This document shows, in pieces, positions 1-9,055 of a DNA stretch of 21,499 nucleotides (the first letter of the stretch is position 1; the number at the start of each line of letters is the position of its first letter). The notes under the pieces were generated by a model that ran no database searches, had not been told where the DNA came from, and saw only the letters and a program-made list of their open reading frames with translations. The stretch is from assembly GCA_003427395.1 (NCBI GenBank), contig BFEA01000007.1, positions 2,925,059 to 2,946,557 on the forward strand. Reading direction: 5' to 3'. Position numbers and translations under genes: made by a program. The stretch is from Chara braunii (Eukaryota > Streptophyta > Charophyceae > Charales > Characeae).

Positions 1-83
1 CAAATACTCATCTGTTTCCCAGCCTGCCAATTTTTTTCTCAGATCCATACATAGTCCATCATACGAGTCTTTTTCTTTTCCAG

Positions 84-590
84 ACGTCTTGCTTGACCCA
101 TTTTCAAGCTTATGCCCAATCAATCACACACGTCGCTTGCTAGACTTTTTCTCAAGCTTATGCAACATCAATTTCTCACCCTCTTCTGGACATCTTGCCA
201 GGTATTTTCTCAAGCCTGCGCAAAGTCAATTACTCACCCATTCTTCTCTTCTGGACATCTTTCCAGGCCTTTTCTCAAGTTCATGCAGCGTTAATTACTC
301 ATTCATTCTTTTCTGTTGGACATCTTGCCATACTTTTTTTTTTTTTTTTTTTCAAGCCTGCGCAAAGTCGATTACTCATCCATTCTTTTCTTTTGGATAT
401 CCTGCCAGACCTTTTCTCAAGCCTGCGCAAAGTCAATTACCCATTCATTCTTTTCTTCTGGACATCTTGTCAGACCTTTTCTCAAGCCTGCGCAAAGTCG
501 ATTACTCATTCATTCTTTTCTTTTGGACATCTTGCCAGACCTTTTCTCAAGCCTGTGCAAAGTCAATTACTCATTCATTCTTACGCTCAT
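84..590. repeat. ~65-bp minisatellite, about 8 copies
   Basis: Tandem copies of a pyrimidine-rich unit containing TTTTCTCAAGCCTGCGCAAA and a TGGACATCTTGCCAGACC-like segment. The later copies are spaced 65-66 bp; the first two (near 102 and 149) are shorter and more divergent, and related sequence may begin near 30. One copy is lengthened to about 78 bp by a run of 19 T at 334-352. Because 65 is not a multiple of three, all three + frames stay open across the array, giving overlapping Ser/Phe/Leu-rich translations that are artefacts of the repeat and not genes. Confidence 0.9.
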
Positions 591-1854
591 GATACCCTTC
601 TGTTTTGCACGCTTTTTCTTTGGTAGATGGCACACCTTCCCCCCACTCAAAATGCGATGTCCCCATCGCACGACTAGTTCTCACTCGGTGGCCCACCAAC
701 GAGTAGGCCGATGCCGGCCCATCAGCCCCAAAAAGGAAGGGTGATCAGTCCTCCCTCTGCTGATAACTCACCTCATCCCCTTACTCCGTCCGACTTTTTG
801 CTGCTTACGAGACGGGCGTCATTACAGAGGTACCTCCTCATATCTGGAAGGCAGGTCCAGTCCAAGCCTATCAGGACCCTGTCTTGTCGTAAGGGCTTCC
901 TCGCGAATCGTTCCTCCCGAGTGGTGTTTTCTTGGATCCGGCCTCTTCCTCTCAAGAGAGTTGGGGCTCTCCGTTAGTCCACGAGTGTAGTTACGAAGAC
1001 CTCGCAATTAGTCCCGAAGCGGTTGTAATGCTCCGGTGGGGCGGTGTCACTCTCCCCGTGGTGGTTGCGGCTTCCACCCGGTACCACGCCCAACTCCTCC
1101 CTTCTGGACAGTGTTGCTCAATTTAACGCGAGCCGCCGTGGTCCATTCCAAGCGGCCATGCCGCCCCTCAACGACATGGCGTGTGGTTGGGGAGAACAAA
1201 AGAGACTTAGAAAAAAAGAATGGCTCTCTCACCTATTTGGTTCCCTCACCCTTTGACGTTTAGGCGTTCAACACGAGGCGCAATTTGAACTTCCCGACTA
1301 AAGCTCGTTGTCGGGGTCAGTTTCGGACGTCCCGCACCGATCCAAGTGGTAGGTGTCTTGGTCGTTTAACCCTCATCCCCTTAAAAGAGGAACAGGTCGC
1401 GCTGAGACTTTTTCCCTTACAAGGATAGAGGTCTTGGGGTCGCGGTGCGAGCACTGGTATCCCCCTCATGATGAGGCCAAAGACTAGAAAAAGAGAAATC
1501 CATTTCAATGCTATTTCCAAATCCATTTCAAGTTACCTAGGGTCCCCTGCCTATGCAATGCAATATTCAATCCTCAATAATTCAATCCAATGCTATTTCC
1601 AAGGCTCATTCTCATGGCTGGTCTGACAGCCTCTTATCAACAAGGCCACCTTCACGACCGGTCTGGCGGTCATTCTCTCAATAGCCATTTCTCAAGACTG
1701 ACCCTTCCGCCCACTCAATCCTCAATTTTCTAATTCCTCAATACCCAATGTTTGTGACCGTCCCAACGGTCCCTGCCTTTCTCAGCTTTAAGGCTCCGCC
1801 TTTTTTATCTTGTCCTTCTCTTTCACATTTTTTTTTCGCTTCCTTGACAATTTT
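591..1854. other. Gene-free stretch, mixed composition
   Basis: No ORF with recognisable protein character on either strand. The only local structure noted is a short perfect inverted repeat at 653-670 (TGCGATG, 4-nt loop, CATCGCA). The part from 1530 to 1850 is rich in TCAAT and CTCAA words similar to those in the neighbouring minisatellites, suggesting eroded repeat material. Nothing else was seen. Confidence 0.6.
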
Positions 1855-2215
1855 CAGTGACCGACCCACCGGCCTTTTCCATTTCCTCCATTCAACTCAT
1901 TGGCTATTTCAACGACCGACCCACTGGCCTTTTCCACCTCTCTCATCCATCCTTTGGCTATTTTCAATGACCGACCCACCGGCCTTTTCTATTTCTCTCA
2001 TCCCATTGGCTATTTCAATGACCGACCCACCGACCTTTCCCATCTCTCTCATCCCATTGGCTATTTCAATGACCGACCCACCGGCCTTTTCCATCTCTCT
2101 CATTCATCTCATTGGCTATTTCAATGACCGACCCACCGGCCTTTTCCATCTCTCTCAATCATCCCATTGGCTATTTCAATGACTGACCCACCGACCTTTT
2201 TCATCTCTCTCATTC
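1855..2215. repeat. 51-55-bp minisatellite, 7 copies
   Basis: Seven tandem copies, each starting near TGACCGACCCACCGGCC and containing CATTGGCTATTTCAATGAC. The GACCGACCC word recurs at about 1859, 1913, 1968, 2020, 2071, 2126 and 2181, so the period varies from 51 to 55 bp through small indels in a TCTCTCATCC-type segment. Apparent + and - strand ORFs over this block are translations of the repeat. Confidence 0.9.
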
Positions 2216-2224
2216 CAGCTCATT

Positions 2225-2288
2225 CTCAATCAACCTTTCTCAATCAACCTTTCTCAATCAACCTTTCTCAATCAACCTTTCTCAATCC
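2225..2288. repeat. 14-bp minisatellite, 4.5 copies
   Basis: Unit CTCAATCAACCTTT is repeated four times without change, followed by a partial copy. It abuts the 51-55-bp array. Confidence 0.95.
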
Positions 2289-2342
2289 AATATGCAGGGG
2301 ACCCCAGTGCCTATTTCAAAAGGAATGACCCTTGTCAGGGGC

Positions 2343-2546
2343 CATTCCCGAACAACCTGGTTAGGGTCGTTCTTATCCATTCTCAAGTCGAACAGCCTGG
2401 TTAGGGCCATTATTTTCCATTCTCAAGTCGAACAGCCTGGTTAGGGTCATTCCTTTCTATTCTCAAGTCGAACAGCCTGGTTAGGGCCATTCTTTTCCAT
2501 TCTCAAGTCGAACAGCCTGGTTAGGGTCATTCCTTTTCATTCTCAA
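2343..2546. repeat. 40-bp minisatellite, 5 copies
   Basis: The unit contains TTCTCAAGTCGAACAGCCTG followed by a GTTAGGG(C/T)CATT segment, with a regular 40-bp period. The first copy (near 2343) is divergent, with CCCGAACAACC in place of the usual TCAAGTCGAACAGCC stretch. Copies alternate between GGGCCATT and GGGTCATT, which hints at an 80-bp higher-order unit. Confidence 0.93.
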
Positions 2547-2645
2547 TGTTAGTGCCTGAGGGGGTGGACCTCGAGGTTACGAATCCCATTTCTGTCTTGG
2601 AGGTTAGAAGGTGGTCATCTCATCTTTTGCGTGTTGTTCTCTTTC

Positions 2646-2732
2646 TTCCATTTCTCACAGTAATGTACCATTCATTCCATTTCTCACAGTAATGTACCAT
2701 CCATTCCATTTCTCACAGTAATGTACCATCCA
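2646..2732. repeat. 29-bp minisatellite, 3 copies
   Basis: Three nearly identical copies of a 29-bp unit containing CCATTTCTCACAGTAATGTA. The array ends at GTACCATCCATGCG, where sequence becomes unique. Confidence 0.93.
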
Positions 2733-3297
2733 TGCGTACATCCGACTCAGTGTCTAGCACTCGAGTCGGGGCTTGCGACCCCAAGCAGCACTAGCCCACC
2801 CGACCGCTCATCAATAACAAAAGACAAAAGCGCCCCTTCCATTTTCACTCTTCCTGATCTCTCAGGTCTCAGTTATTCTCAGTCTCATTCACGACTCAGT
2901 TGGATTAGGCTCCTAGGGAAGGAGTGTTCTTCACGCCCCTTATCCCATAGGTTCCCTAACCTCTCTTGTACTCGACCAATCATTCAATGTCATGGTTTGC
3001 TCGTCAATCCGTACTCAAGGTTTTCCTCTCTCAAAAGCATAATCCTTGTTCCATCCAAATTTCACAATACACCCTCTCCCAATTGGTCTCATCCCAAATC
3101 CCATGTCTTTGTCTTAGGTACCCAAGGTAGCTCATCCAAGAAGTAGCCTCAAAAACTATCTTCTACTTCAGCGTGACACAACCTTGGCTGACCCTCTTTT
3201 CACTTCCTCCTTAGCAAGCTTGCCCATATTATACACGTTCTTGTCATTCTCATGTCTCTGCAAAAAGCAGCGATCCCTTTCAATGTTAGGTCAACAC
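2733..3297. other. Gene-free stretch 3' of the acidic ORF
   Basis: A 141-codon + strand frame (2721-3146) and others here are Ser/Pro-rich, begin inside a minisatellite and have no motif; I regard them as chance. This is where a polypurine tract and 3' LTR of the minus-strand retroelement might be expected. Pyrimidine-rich + strand segments exist (for example near 3190-3215), but no LTR boundary could be placed. Confidence 0.4.
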
Positions 3298-4272
3298 CTA
3301 GTTCCTATTGCTGCCTTGCGCCTCGTCTTGCCCAGTTCCTTGTCCACCCCGTTCCTTGGCAGGCTTCCTCACCCCCAGGCCGTAGGTCTCGATCTCTCTT
3401 TTCATCCTTACAATTTTATGCAACTCTGCCTCGTTAAAAAAATTCAGTGGTGTGGCTTCCACCCTTGCCCTTGCGAGTTCCCGAGTCTTGATAATCCATT
3501 CGTGCCTGATTACATTGGTCCATTGCTGAAACCAATGATTGGGCGTTGGTCCGAACTCGTCCTCCCATCTGAAAGCCCCATCGCCCAGTTGGTGCATCGG
3601 AGGCCGCCCCTCTTCCCTAGGCCTTGAAATCTCATCCCTCTCATCCCCGCTGCTGATTTCTATGACTTCTGGCACATCCTCCTCCTCATCCCCCTCGTCT
3701 TCAGTCTGTATGGGGCTATACTCATCAACAAGGTTCTTTGGATCGTAGGAAAAAGGGATCTCTGCCCCCGTCCCATACCCCTCGCAACTGCCGTGACCGC
3801 TTCGTCCTTCAAGCGGGTTCTCCATTTTCTCCTCGTCCTCCTCACGTTCGTCGCGCATACCTTATCCCCCCTCGCTTTCCCCATGCCAAGCCTCACGTGG
3901 TTCGCCCCTGTTGGCCCGTTCCTCGTTAGAGACCCGAGCCTTATCACCCATTTCTGTGTTGCCTCTTTCTTTCACATTTGCTCTTCCCTTTTCGCCCTCA
4001 CTGTCAGATGATATTTCTATACCTTTTCCCTCGTGGAGGGGTGAGGGTTTCCTACATAAGCATTTTTTTCCACCCCTGCCTACCACTGGCCCGCCATGAG
4101 CCCAATGTACAATTTTCTCTTCGTTGTCCTCCTCCCTTGGCTTGGTCCAGCTTCTTCCCCTCCGGTAAGCCTGTTGATTGCCCCGCTGTCGTTCTCGTTG
4201 TCGAATTTCATTTTTGTCTTTTCTCGTTTTACTCCTAAGCCCTGTATAACAAAACAACACCCGCAATGTCCC
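3298..4272 (-). pseudogene. Acidic ORF 3' of pol, unrecognised, one in-frame stop
   Basis: An open frame of about 325 codons in one phase, interrupted only by TAA at 3862-3864. It follows the integrase on the same strand after about 300 bp. I do not recognise the family. The upstream half is basic and polar (RQRERQRGN), then contains GKKCLCRK and an acidic IEISSDSEGE segment (about 3997-4020). The downstream half begins EEDEEKMEN, carries VIEISSGDERDE (about 3631-3666), then a more ordered Trp-rich part (HWFQQWTNVIRHEW) and a predicted helical region up to a basic C-terminus. No ATG is evident at the upstream end, so the true start may be lost or spliced. Position suggests an accessory third ORF of the retroelement, but it could be host sequence. 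No membrane segment typical of an envelope protein was seen. Confidence 0.5.
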
Positions 4273-4579
4273 TCATACACTTACGCCTCCTCCCCCCTTA
4301 AGCCGGTAGACATCCCCAAAATGTACCCAGTATCCTTCGCATCACGCCCTTTTTATACATGCGAATGCGTCGTTTGTGATGACCCCATATTTTTTCGTAA
4401 AAAACTATGGTACAATGCCCCAAACATCCCTTCCCATTGTCACATAAGCCAGATATTGCAAACCCCCAAGTCATGCCACCTTTCAACCTCAGTCAATCCA
4501 AGTCAAAGCACCAGTCCCAAAAAAATGACAGTCCCACGAACGTGGTCAGAGACAAACCATAGTGTGGGCAAGGCTGTGG
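4273..4579. other. Spacer between integrase end and 3' ORF
   Basis: About 300 bp without a credible coding frame on either strand, between the integrase stop (4580) and the upstream end of the acidic ORF. It is fairly AT-rich relative to pol. Nothing specific was recognised. Confidence 0.4.
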
Positions 4580-6229
4580 TTAGTCTTTAGCTTGTGGCTC
4601 CTCTGATTCCTTATCTTCGGCCTCCTGAAGCCATTGTTTCACTGGGTCCCGACTTAGAAACCTGACCAGTCGTTGCCCCGGGAAAGGCCCTTTCAATCCA
4701 GTTCCATCCAAATCTTCCAGTTCGAAGGTGTTCAGTCCCACCCGCTTGGGGACTCGGTAGGGGCCTTTGAACCTCCTTCCCAACTGTCCCGACCAAATAC
4801 TTTCTAGTGTCGAGTTCCTTAGCAATACCATCTCCCCCACCTGAAGTAGGTCCCTTCTTAGATTCTTAACCTGGTCCCACCTTGCTTTGTCCCTCATTTT
4901 GTTGTCCAGCACCCGACTGGCGATGTCTTCCACGACCTCCTCATTCTTAAGGATTTGTTGACATCTTGCCTCGATTAACTCTTCAGTGGTTATTTGCGGA
5001 TCATCATCTAACCTATTCCAGGTAGGTACCAAGGCTTCCACAGGAAAGTCGATCTCTCTTCCATACCAAAGCTCTGCCAAGATACATCCTGTTGTCCTTT
5101 TAAGAGTCATATTCTCTGCAAAGACGGCCTGCTTAAGACACCTAGGTCAGTTCCCCAGATGGTCTGCTGCGAGCTTTGCAATCGTGTTTTTCAAGGTTCG
5201 GTGCCCCCTTTCCACAGGTGCATTGGCCTCAGGGTGATACGGCTCGATGAGTTTGATCGGAACGCAGAGTCTCTTAAGCATCCCCAATACTTCTTGGTTC
5301 ACAAAATCAGTCTCGTTGTCTGCTATAAACCTGCTGACGAACGGATGCCTTAAGTAGAAGTCTTCTATCCATTCCGCCACACTTCTCCTTGTCTTTTTCT
5401 TGAGGGCGACTGCCTCCACGAACCCGCTCAGGTTGTCTCGTGCATCCAAGATATACATGTACCCATCCGTTGATACAGGCATGACCGCAAGGTCGAGGTG
5501 GACCAGATGTCCCGGCCCTAGCACCCGCGTTGGTCTAAGCGGCTCGAAGACTCGTACCGAGCTTCGTTCTTGGCAAATAAGGCAAGTCTGCCAGTAAATG
5601 GCGACCATGCCTGCCATGCCTGGCCAATAATAGAGCGGCGTTATCTTTGCAAATGTTCCTTTGGACGACCGACGACCTCCAACTAACCCGTCGTGCATTG
5701 CCTGGATAACGTCTACTTGCCTAGATCTTCCGCACACAACCCTTCTGGGCATAGCACCTTCCTCCCTTCGGAACAAATGCCAGCCCCTTAGGACGTACCT
5801 TTCGGCTTCTTCTCTTGCCTTAATACTGACTTCCGTAGGTTGTTTGTTTCCTACCAACAACAAACCGATCTCCCGAAAGAGCCCTTCGTAGGATTGGACA
5901 TAGAAAAACTCCTCTCCTTCCTTGCCCCCATCCTTTCCTTCCTGCATCTGATTTACCACCCATTGCAACTCTTTCCTTTTCCAAGATTCCACTAAGCTCA
6001 TCACTGCTTCCCGGCCTCCTTCGACCGCCATTGCTATTAGCTCCTCTTTCGGTCCTACTATCGCTCCCCATGAGTCATTTTCTTCTCTGTGTCCTCGAGT
6101 GGTGACTGGTCCTTCTGTTAGTTCTGCTACTACAGCAGGTGCCCCCTTCTCCAAAGTCTGGATGAATAGTTCTCCTGATGTGCATCCCTCGCTCATCATT
6201 TCGTTATCCACCACGAGAGTCCCTCCTTT
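4580..6229 (-). pseudogene. Integrase (Ty3/gypsy), interrupted by TGA
   Basis: Integrase inserts the cDNA of the element into host DNA. The frame runs from just after the RNase H stop (6230-6232) and is cut once by TGA at 5147-5149; the downstream part continues in the same phase. An N-terminal zinc-binding region has HDGLVGGRRS and CLICQE, so the second His of HHCC is replaced by Arg. The catalytic core has Asp in HLDLAVMP (5492-5494), Asp in IADNETDF (5318-5320) and Glu in NAPVERGHR (5210-5212); the last two are separated by exactly 35 residues, the canonical D,D-35-E. After the TGA lie a WYGREIDFPVEAL segment, a basic helical region and the GPY/F-type C-terminal motif (KGPYRVPKRVG, about 4757-4768), ending in an acidic tail. 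The stop falls where a Trp codon (TGG to TGA) would fit, an inference. Confidence 0.88.
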
Positions 6230-7768
6230 TTATTCGAGGAAGGCGTCTATGGGCTCTGCATCCTCCATCCCTTCGGGAGTGATGCAAAACCGACTCAGCC
6301 CATCTGCCTTGTTGCGAATTTCAGCAATCTGTTTGATCTTGTAATTGAACTGCCAGATGAATCCTACCCATCTCCCTACCGTCGGATCTATAGGCCTGTA
6401 ATTCTTCAGAGCCCCTGCGAAATTCGTCAGATCGATCCTTAAGATGAACCGCCTCCCAAATAGGTAGGCCTGGAAGGTCTTAAGGCAATGCAGGATGGCT
6501 ATGACTTCTTTCTTGAATTGCGAGTACCGCCGCTCTGCGGAGTTCAAGGTTCTACTTTCGAACCTAATCGGCCTCTTTTTTCCTCCCTCATCCCTTTGAA
6601 TCAACACACCTCCTACGGCCAAAGGTCCTTCATCAGTCTCTAGGATGAAGGGTCGTCCCACTTCGTCATTAAAACAAGGTGTGGACAGGGCGACTGTCTC
6701 TGATGTCAATATGTCCTTGAGTCTTTGGACAGTTCTTTCTCGCTCCTCCGTCCAATCCGTGGTTCCTTCTTCCCTGATCATAGTCCGGATAGGCTCAGCA
6801 ATCTTGGCAAAGTTCTTAATGAAGATCCTCCAAAAGCCAATTACGCCTAGGAATGCCCTTACCTCCGTTGTCGTGCGCAACGGTGTCGGCCATTGTGATA
6901 TCTTGTCGGTTTTTGCCGGATCCGGCTTCCTGCCGTAAGCACCGCAACGAAATCCTAGTATAGTTACCTCCGGTACTGCTAGGATACTCTTCGGTCCACT
7001 AGCCGTAATGTTGTATACTAGGAACCGTCGGAGTAGATCCTTGATGTCCTGCAGGTGGTCCCACACACAACGTCGGATCCCTGGCTGGACTTCCGTCTCG
7101 CCCTTCTCCTGCGCGCCTTTGATCGGATTGTCATCGATGTAAGGTTCACATTTTTCTGGGAACATGTCCCCGACCACAGCGAGCATCCTGCGTTGCGCTT
7201 CGACCACCGCGTTTGTGAATCCCATAGGAGTCACTTGCATCTGTAGCTGGCCTACGGGGGTGTGCATAACGGTGTACGGCCTGTCCCGAACATCCAACGG
7301 AAGCTGGTCGTACCCTGAGTACAGATCTATCAGGGAGTAAATGCTTCGACCAGCGTGCGATTCTGCTAATAAGTCAGTCTGAGGTAGCGAGCCAGCATCC
7401 CGGATGGTTACCGCATTCAACTTCTGCAGATCCTGAATCCACCTTAGCGTCTTGTTAGGCTTTCGAAAGACGAACCACCGGTTTGCGTATGGCGACGCCG
7501 TAGGCTCCGCAACGAAGGAGTCCATTTTTGCTCGGAGAAGGTCTGTCACTTCCCCTGCTATCCCAAATTCATAGGACGGCCCCTTGTCGTTCCAACACTC
7601 ATGTTCTACCGTGTGGATTCTGACTGGAGGAATTAGCTTCGCATTCAGTCGCCCCTTCTGGTGATCACTAAAGGCAAATGTCAGGTGAAACTCCTGGCAG
7701 GTCCTCTTGATTAGGCGGGTTTCTTCTTCTGTTAAGAACCCGTCTCTATCTTCATTGTGTTCGCTACC
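6230..7768 (-). CDS. Reverse transcriptase and RNase H (part of broken pol)
   Basis: Copies the element RNA into DNA and degrades the RNA strand. The open phase spans 512 codons between TGA at 7769-7771 and TAA at 6230-6232, with no internal stop. The lead-in (AFSDHQKGRLN, EHECWNDKGPSYEF) matches the segment that precedes RT in Ty3/gypsy elements. RT blocks in order: WFVFRKPNKTLRWIQDLQ, SLIDLYSGYDQ (first catalytic Asp), VTPMGFTNAVVEAQRRM and YIDDN (catalytic Asp pair, 7130-7141), then FLGVIGFWRIFIKNFAKIA in the thumb/connection. RNase H has FILETDEGPLAVGGVLIQ, SAERRYSQFKKEVIAI and FILRIDLTNF, keeping the acidic positions, and ends with IRNKADGLSRF, the usual tether after RNase H. As part of a polyprotein it would not start at an internal start-like codon. 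It is the best-preserved piece of the element. Confidence 0.93.
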   Translation of the reverse strand, partial: GSEHNEDRDGFLTEEETRLIKRTCQEFHLTFAFSDHQKGRLNAKLIPPVRIHTVEHECWNDKGPSYEFGIAGEVTDLLRAKMDSFVAEPTASPYANRWFVFRKPNKTLRWIQDLQKLNAVTIRDAGSLPQTDLLAESHAGRSIYSLIDLYSGYDQLPLDVRDRPYTVMHTPVGQLQMQVTPMGFTNAVVEAQRRMLAVVGDMFPEKCEPYIDDNPIKGAQEKGETEVQPGIRRCVWDHLQDIKDLLRRFLVYNITASGPKSILAVPEVTILGFRCGAYGRKPDPAKTDKISQWPTPLRTTTEVRAFLGVIGFWRIFIKNFAKIAEPIRTMIREEGTTDWTEERERTVQRLKDILTSETVALSTPCFNDEVGRPFILETDEGPLAVGGVLIQRDEGGKKRPIRFESRTLNSAERRYSQFKKEVIAILHCLKTFQAYLFGRRFILRIDLTNFAGALKNYRPIDPTVGRWVGFIWQFNYKIKQIAEIRNKADGLSRFCITPEGMEDAEPIDAFLE

Positions 7769-8699
7769 TCATCTGGTATTCGATGTCCCTCCGTCGCCCT
7801 TCTTTCTCGGACCACTCGAAGAAACTCTTCCTCCTTCTCCATAGTCTCTTCCTTTGACGTCTCTAGCAGGATCGAGACCGGTTTTACTTTCTTCCCTACA
7901 GGCTTGTACTTTCGAACACTTCCTTCCGGGATCTTTCTCCTAAAAAATGAACAGTCGGAATTGCCCCCGTCGCCTCTACGACTCGTGGTTGAATACTAAC
8001 TAGTTTCCCATTCAGGCAATATCCCTTGTGCACCTCTCTTTCGAACTTGGCCAAGGCTACCGAATCCACTCCTACCTTGTGGTATCTGAGGGCCTTGATG
8101 AGTTGCAATAGATCGGGGATCTCGAATGCGATTCCCGGCATGTCTATGCGTACTTCTTTCCGTTTGGGCAGGCTAGCACCACGTTCGACCTCTGACTCCT
8201 TTTCCGCTACCATAACACCTAGGACTTCGTCCTCTTGCCTCCTCTTCTTCTGGGGCAGGCCCATCTTGATCCACTCCTTTTTGTTGAATGCTTCCTCAAT
8301 CATGATTTCTACCCTTTCTCTCATACCCTCCATCCATGCGAAAGCCCTTTTCCGCGTGCTATCCTCGAACGACGGCGACCATGTTGCCAATTTTCCCTTC
8401 GGGGGGTCTCCTCCCGTTCCAAGGAGTCGGAGGAGCTCTCCCCGGCCGGTCACAGGGTCCTCTATGTCTACCATGTATGAGCCATCATGCAAGTGCATGC
8501 CTATCATCTCTACGTTCACGCACCACAGTCTCTCGAGGATTATGTCGTGGTCCATTTCCTCCATTACGGTCATCCACTGAAACGACCAGATCGATTCCCT
8601 GACCCTGCCTTCACAGCACACTACGTGACGTACCCAGCGAACGGGATTTCCCCGCCACCTCCCCGGATGCTCCCTGTTACTTCCTTGTTTACCGTACAT
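7733..8699 (-). pseudogene. Protease C-terminus and PR-RT linker, split across frames
   Basis: Two overlapping frames carry one protein segment. The upstream frame (8699 to 7896) holds the protease C-terminal motif in altered form (DHDIILERLW, where Ty3-type proteases usually have an ILG-like triplet), then GMHLHDGSYMVDIEDPV and a long charged linker. It continues sensibly only in the -1 phase (from about 7947 to 7733), which reads IPEGSVRKYKPVGKKVKPV and ERRATEGHRIPDEVAN, ending at TAA 7733-7735, where RT takes over in yet another phase. The first switch sits on TTTTTTA (7947-7941). Either single-base losses or sequencing errors explain the shifts; programmed frameshifting is discussed separately. 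Confidence 0.75.
7941..7947 (-). other. T TTT TTA slippery-type heptamer
   Basis: On the minus strand the heptamer is in the correct phase for -1 slippage: zero-frame codons are CAT TTT TTA, and after slipping the -1 frame reads on as FFRRKIPEGS, the true continuation of the pol linker. The same heptamer (U UUU UUA) is the frameshift site of some retroviral gag-pol genes. A simple loss of one T from a seven-T run would look identical. Confidence 0.3.
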
Positions 8700-9055
8700 C
8701 TCGTGATCGTCGTGAAATCTCTCCTTATGAGAGTGATTTCTGCTCCCTCGTCTACTAATGCGTCGGTGTGATGACTCTCGATTTGGATTTTCAATTTCCC
8801 TACGAGTAGCGCATGAAAGCTAAGCTTCGTTCCGGGTGGTGATCTCATGACTTCGCCGCCCTTTCGGTCAGGCAAGCTCAACCGAATGTCTGCAAATGCC
8901 TTTTCGAGATCCTTAAAGTCCCCGTGACTCCTCTGAAGGTTAGGGCTAGCCTACAACGTGGTCTGAAAAGACACCGACACCATGGTTCCTAGTAACTTGC
9001 TAATAGTGTCGTCGAGCTCAGGCAAGGTTAAGATCGGGATTTGATATCTAAACTT
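8621..9055 (-). pseudogene. Retropepsin-like protease, degenerate
   Basis: The aspartic protease would cut the Gag-Pol polyprotein. It is in the same phase as gag, with TAG at 8951-8953 and 8621-8623. The catalytic region reads ALVDEGAEITLIRR (DEG at about 8744-8752), followed by a flap-like EVTGSIRGGGGEIPFAGYV. The family signature is D-S/T-G; here Glu stands between Asp and Gly. Upstream, ILTLPELDDTISKLL and DFKDLEKAFADIRLSL join gag to protease. The C-terminal part of the domain continues in the next frame (see the linker entry). Identification rests on position plus the active-site context, so it is good but not certain. Confidence 0.7.

Noticed and set aside
89-744. Overlapping + strand frames of 142-167 codons rich in Phe, Ser and Leu
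   Set aside because: They lie on the 65-bp minisatellite; since 65 is not divisible by three, the same repeat is open in all three frames. No gene is implied.
1748-2182. + strand ORFs with repeated FNDRPTGLFHLSH-like peptide
   Set aside because: Direct translation of the 51-55-bp repeat; variable period changes frame between copies.
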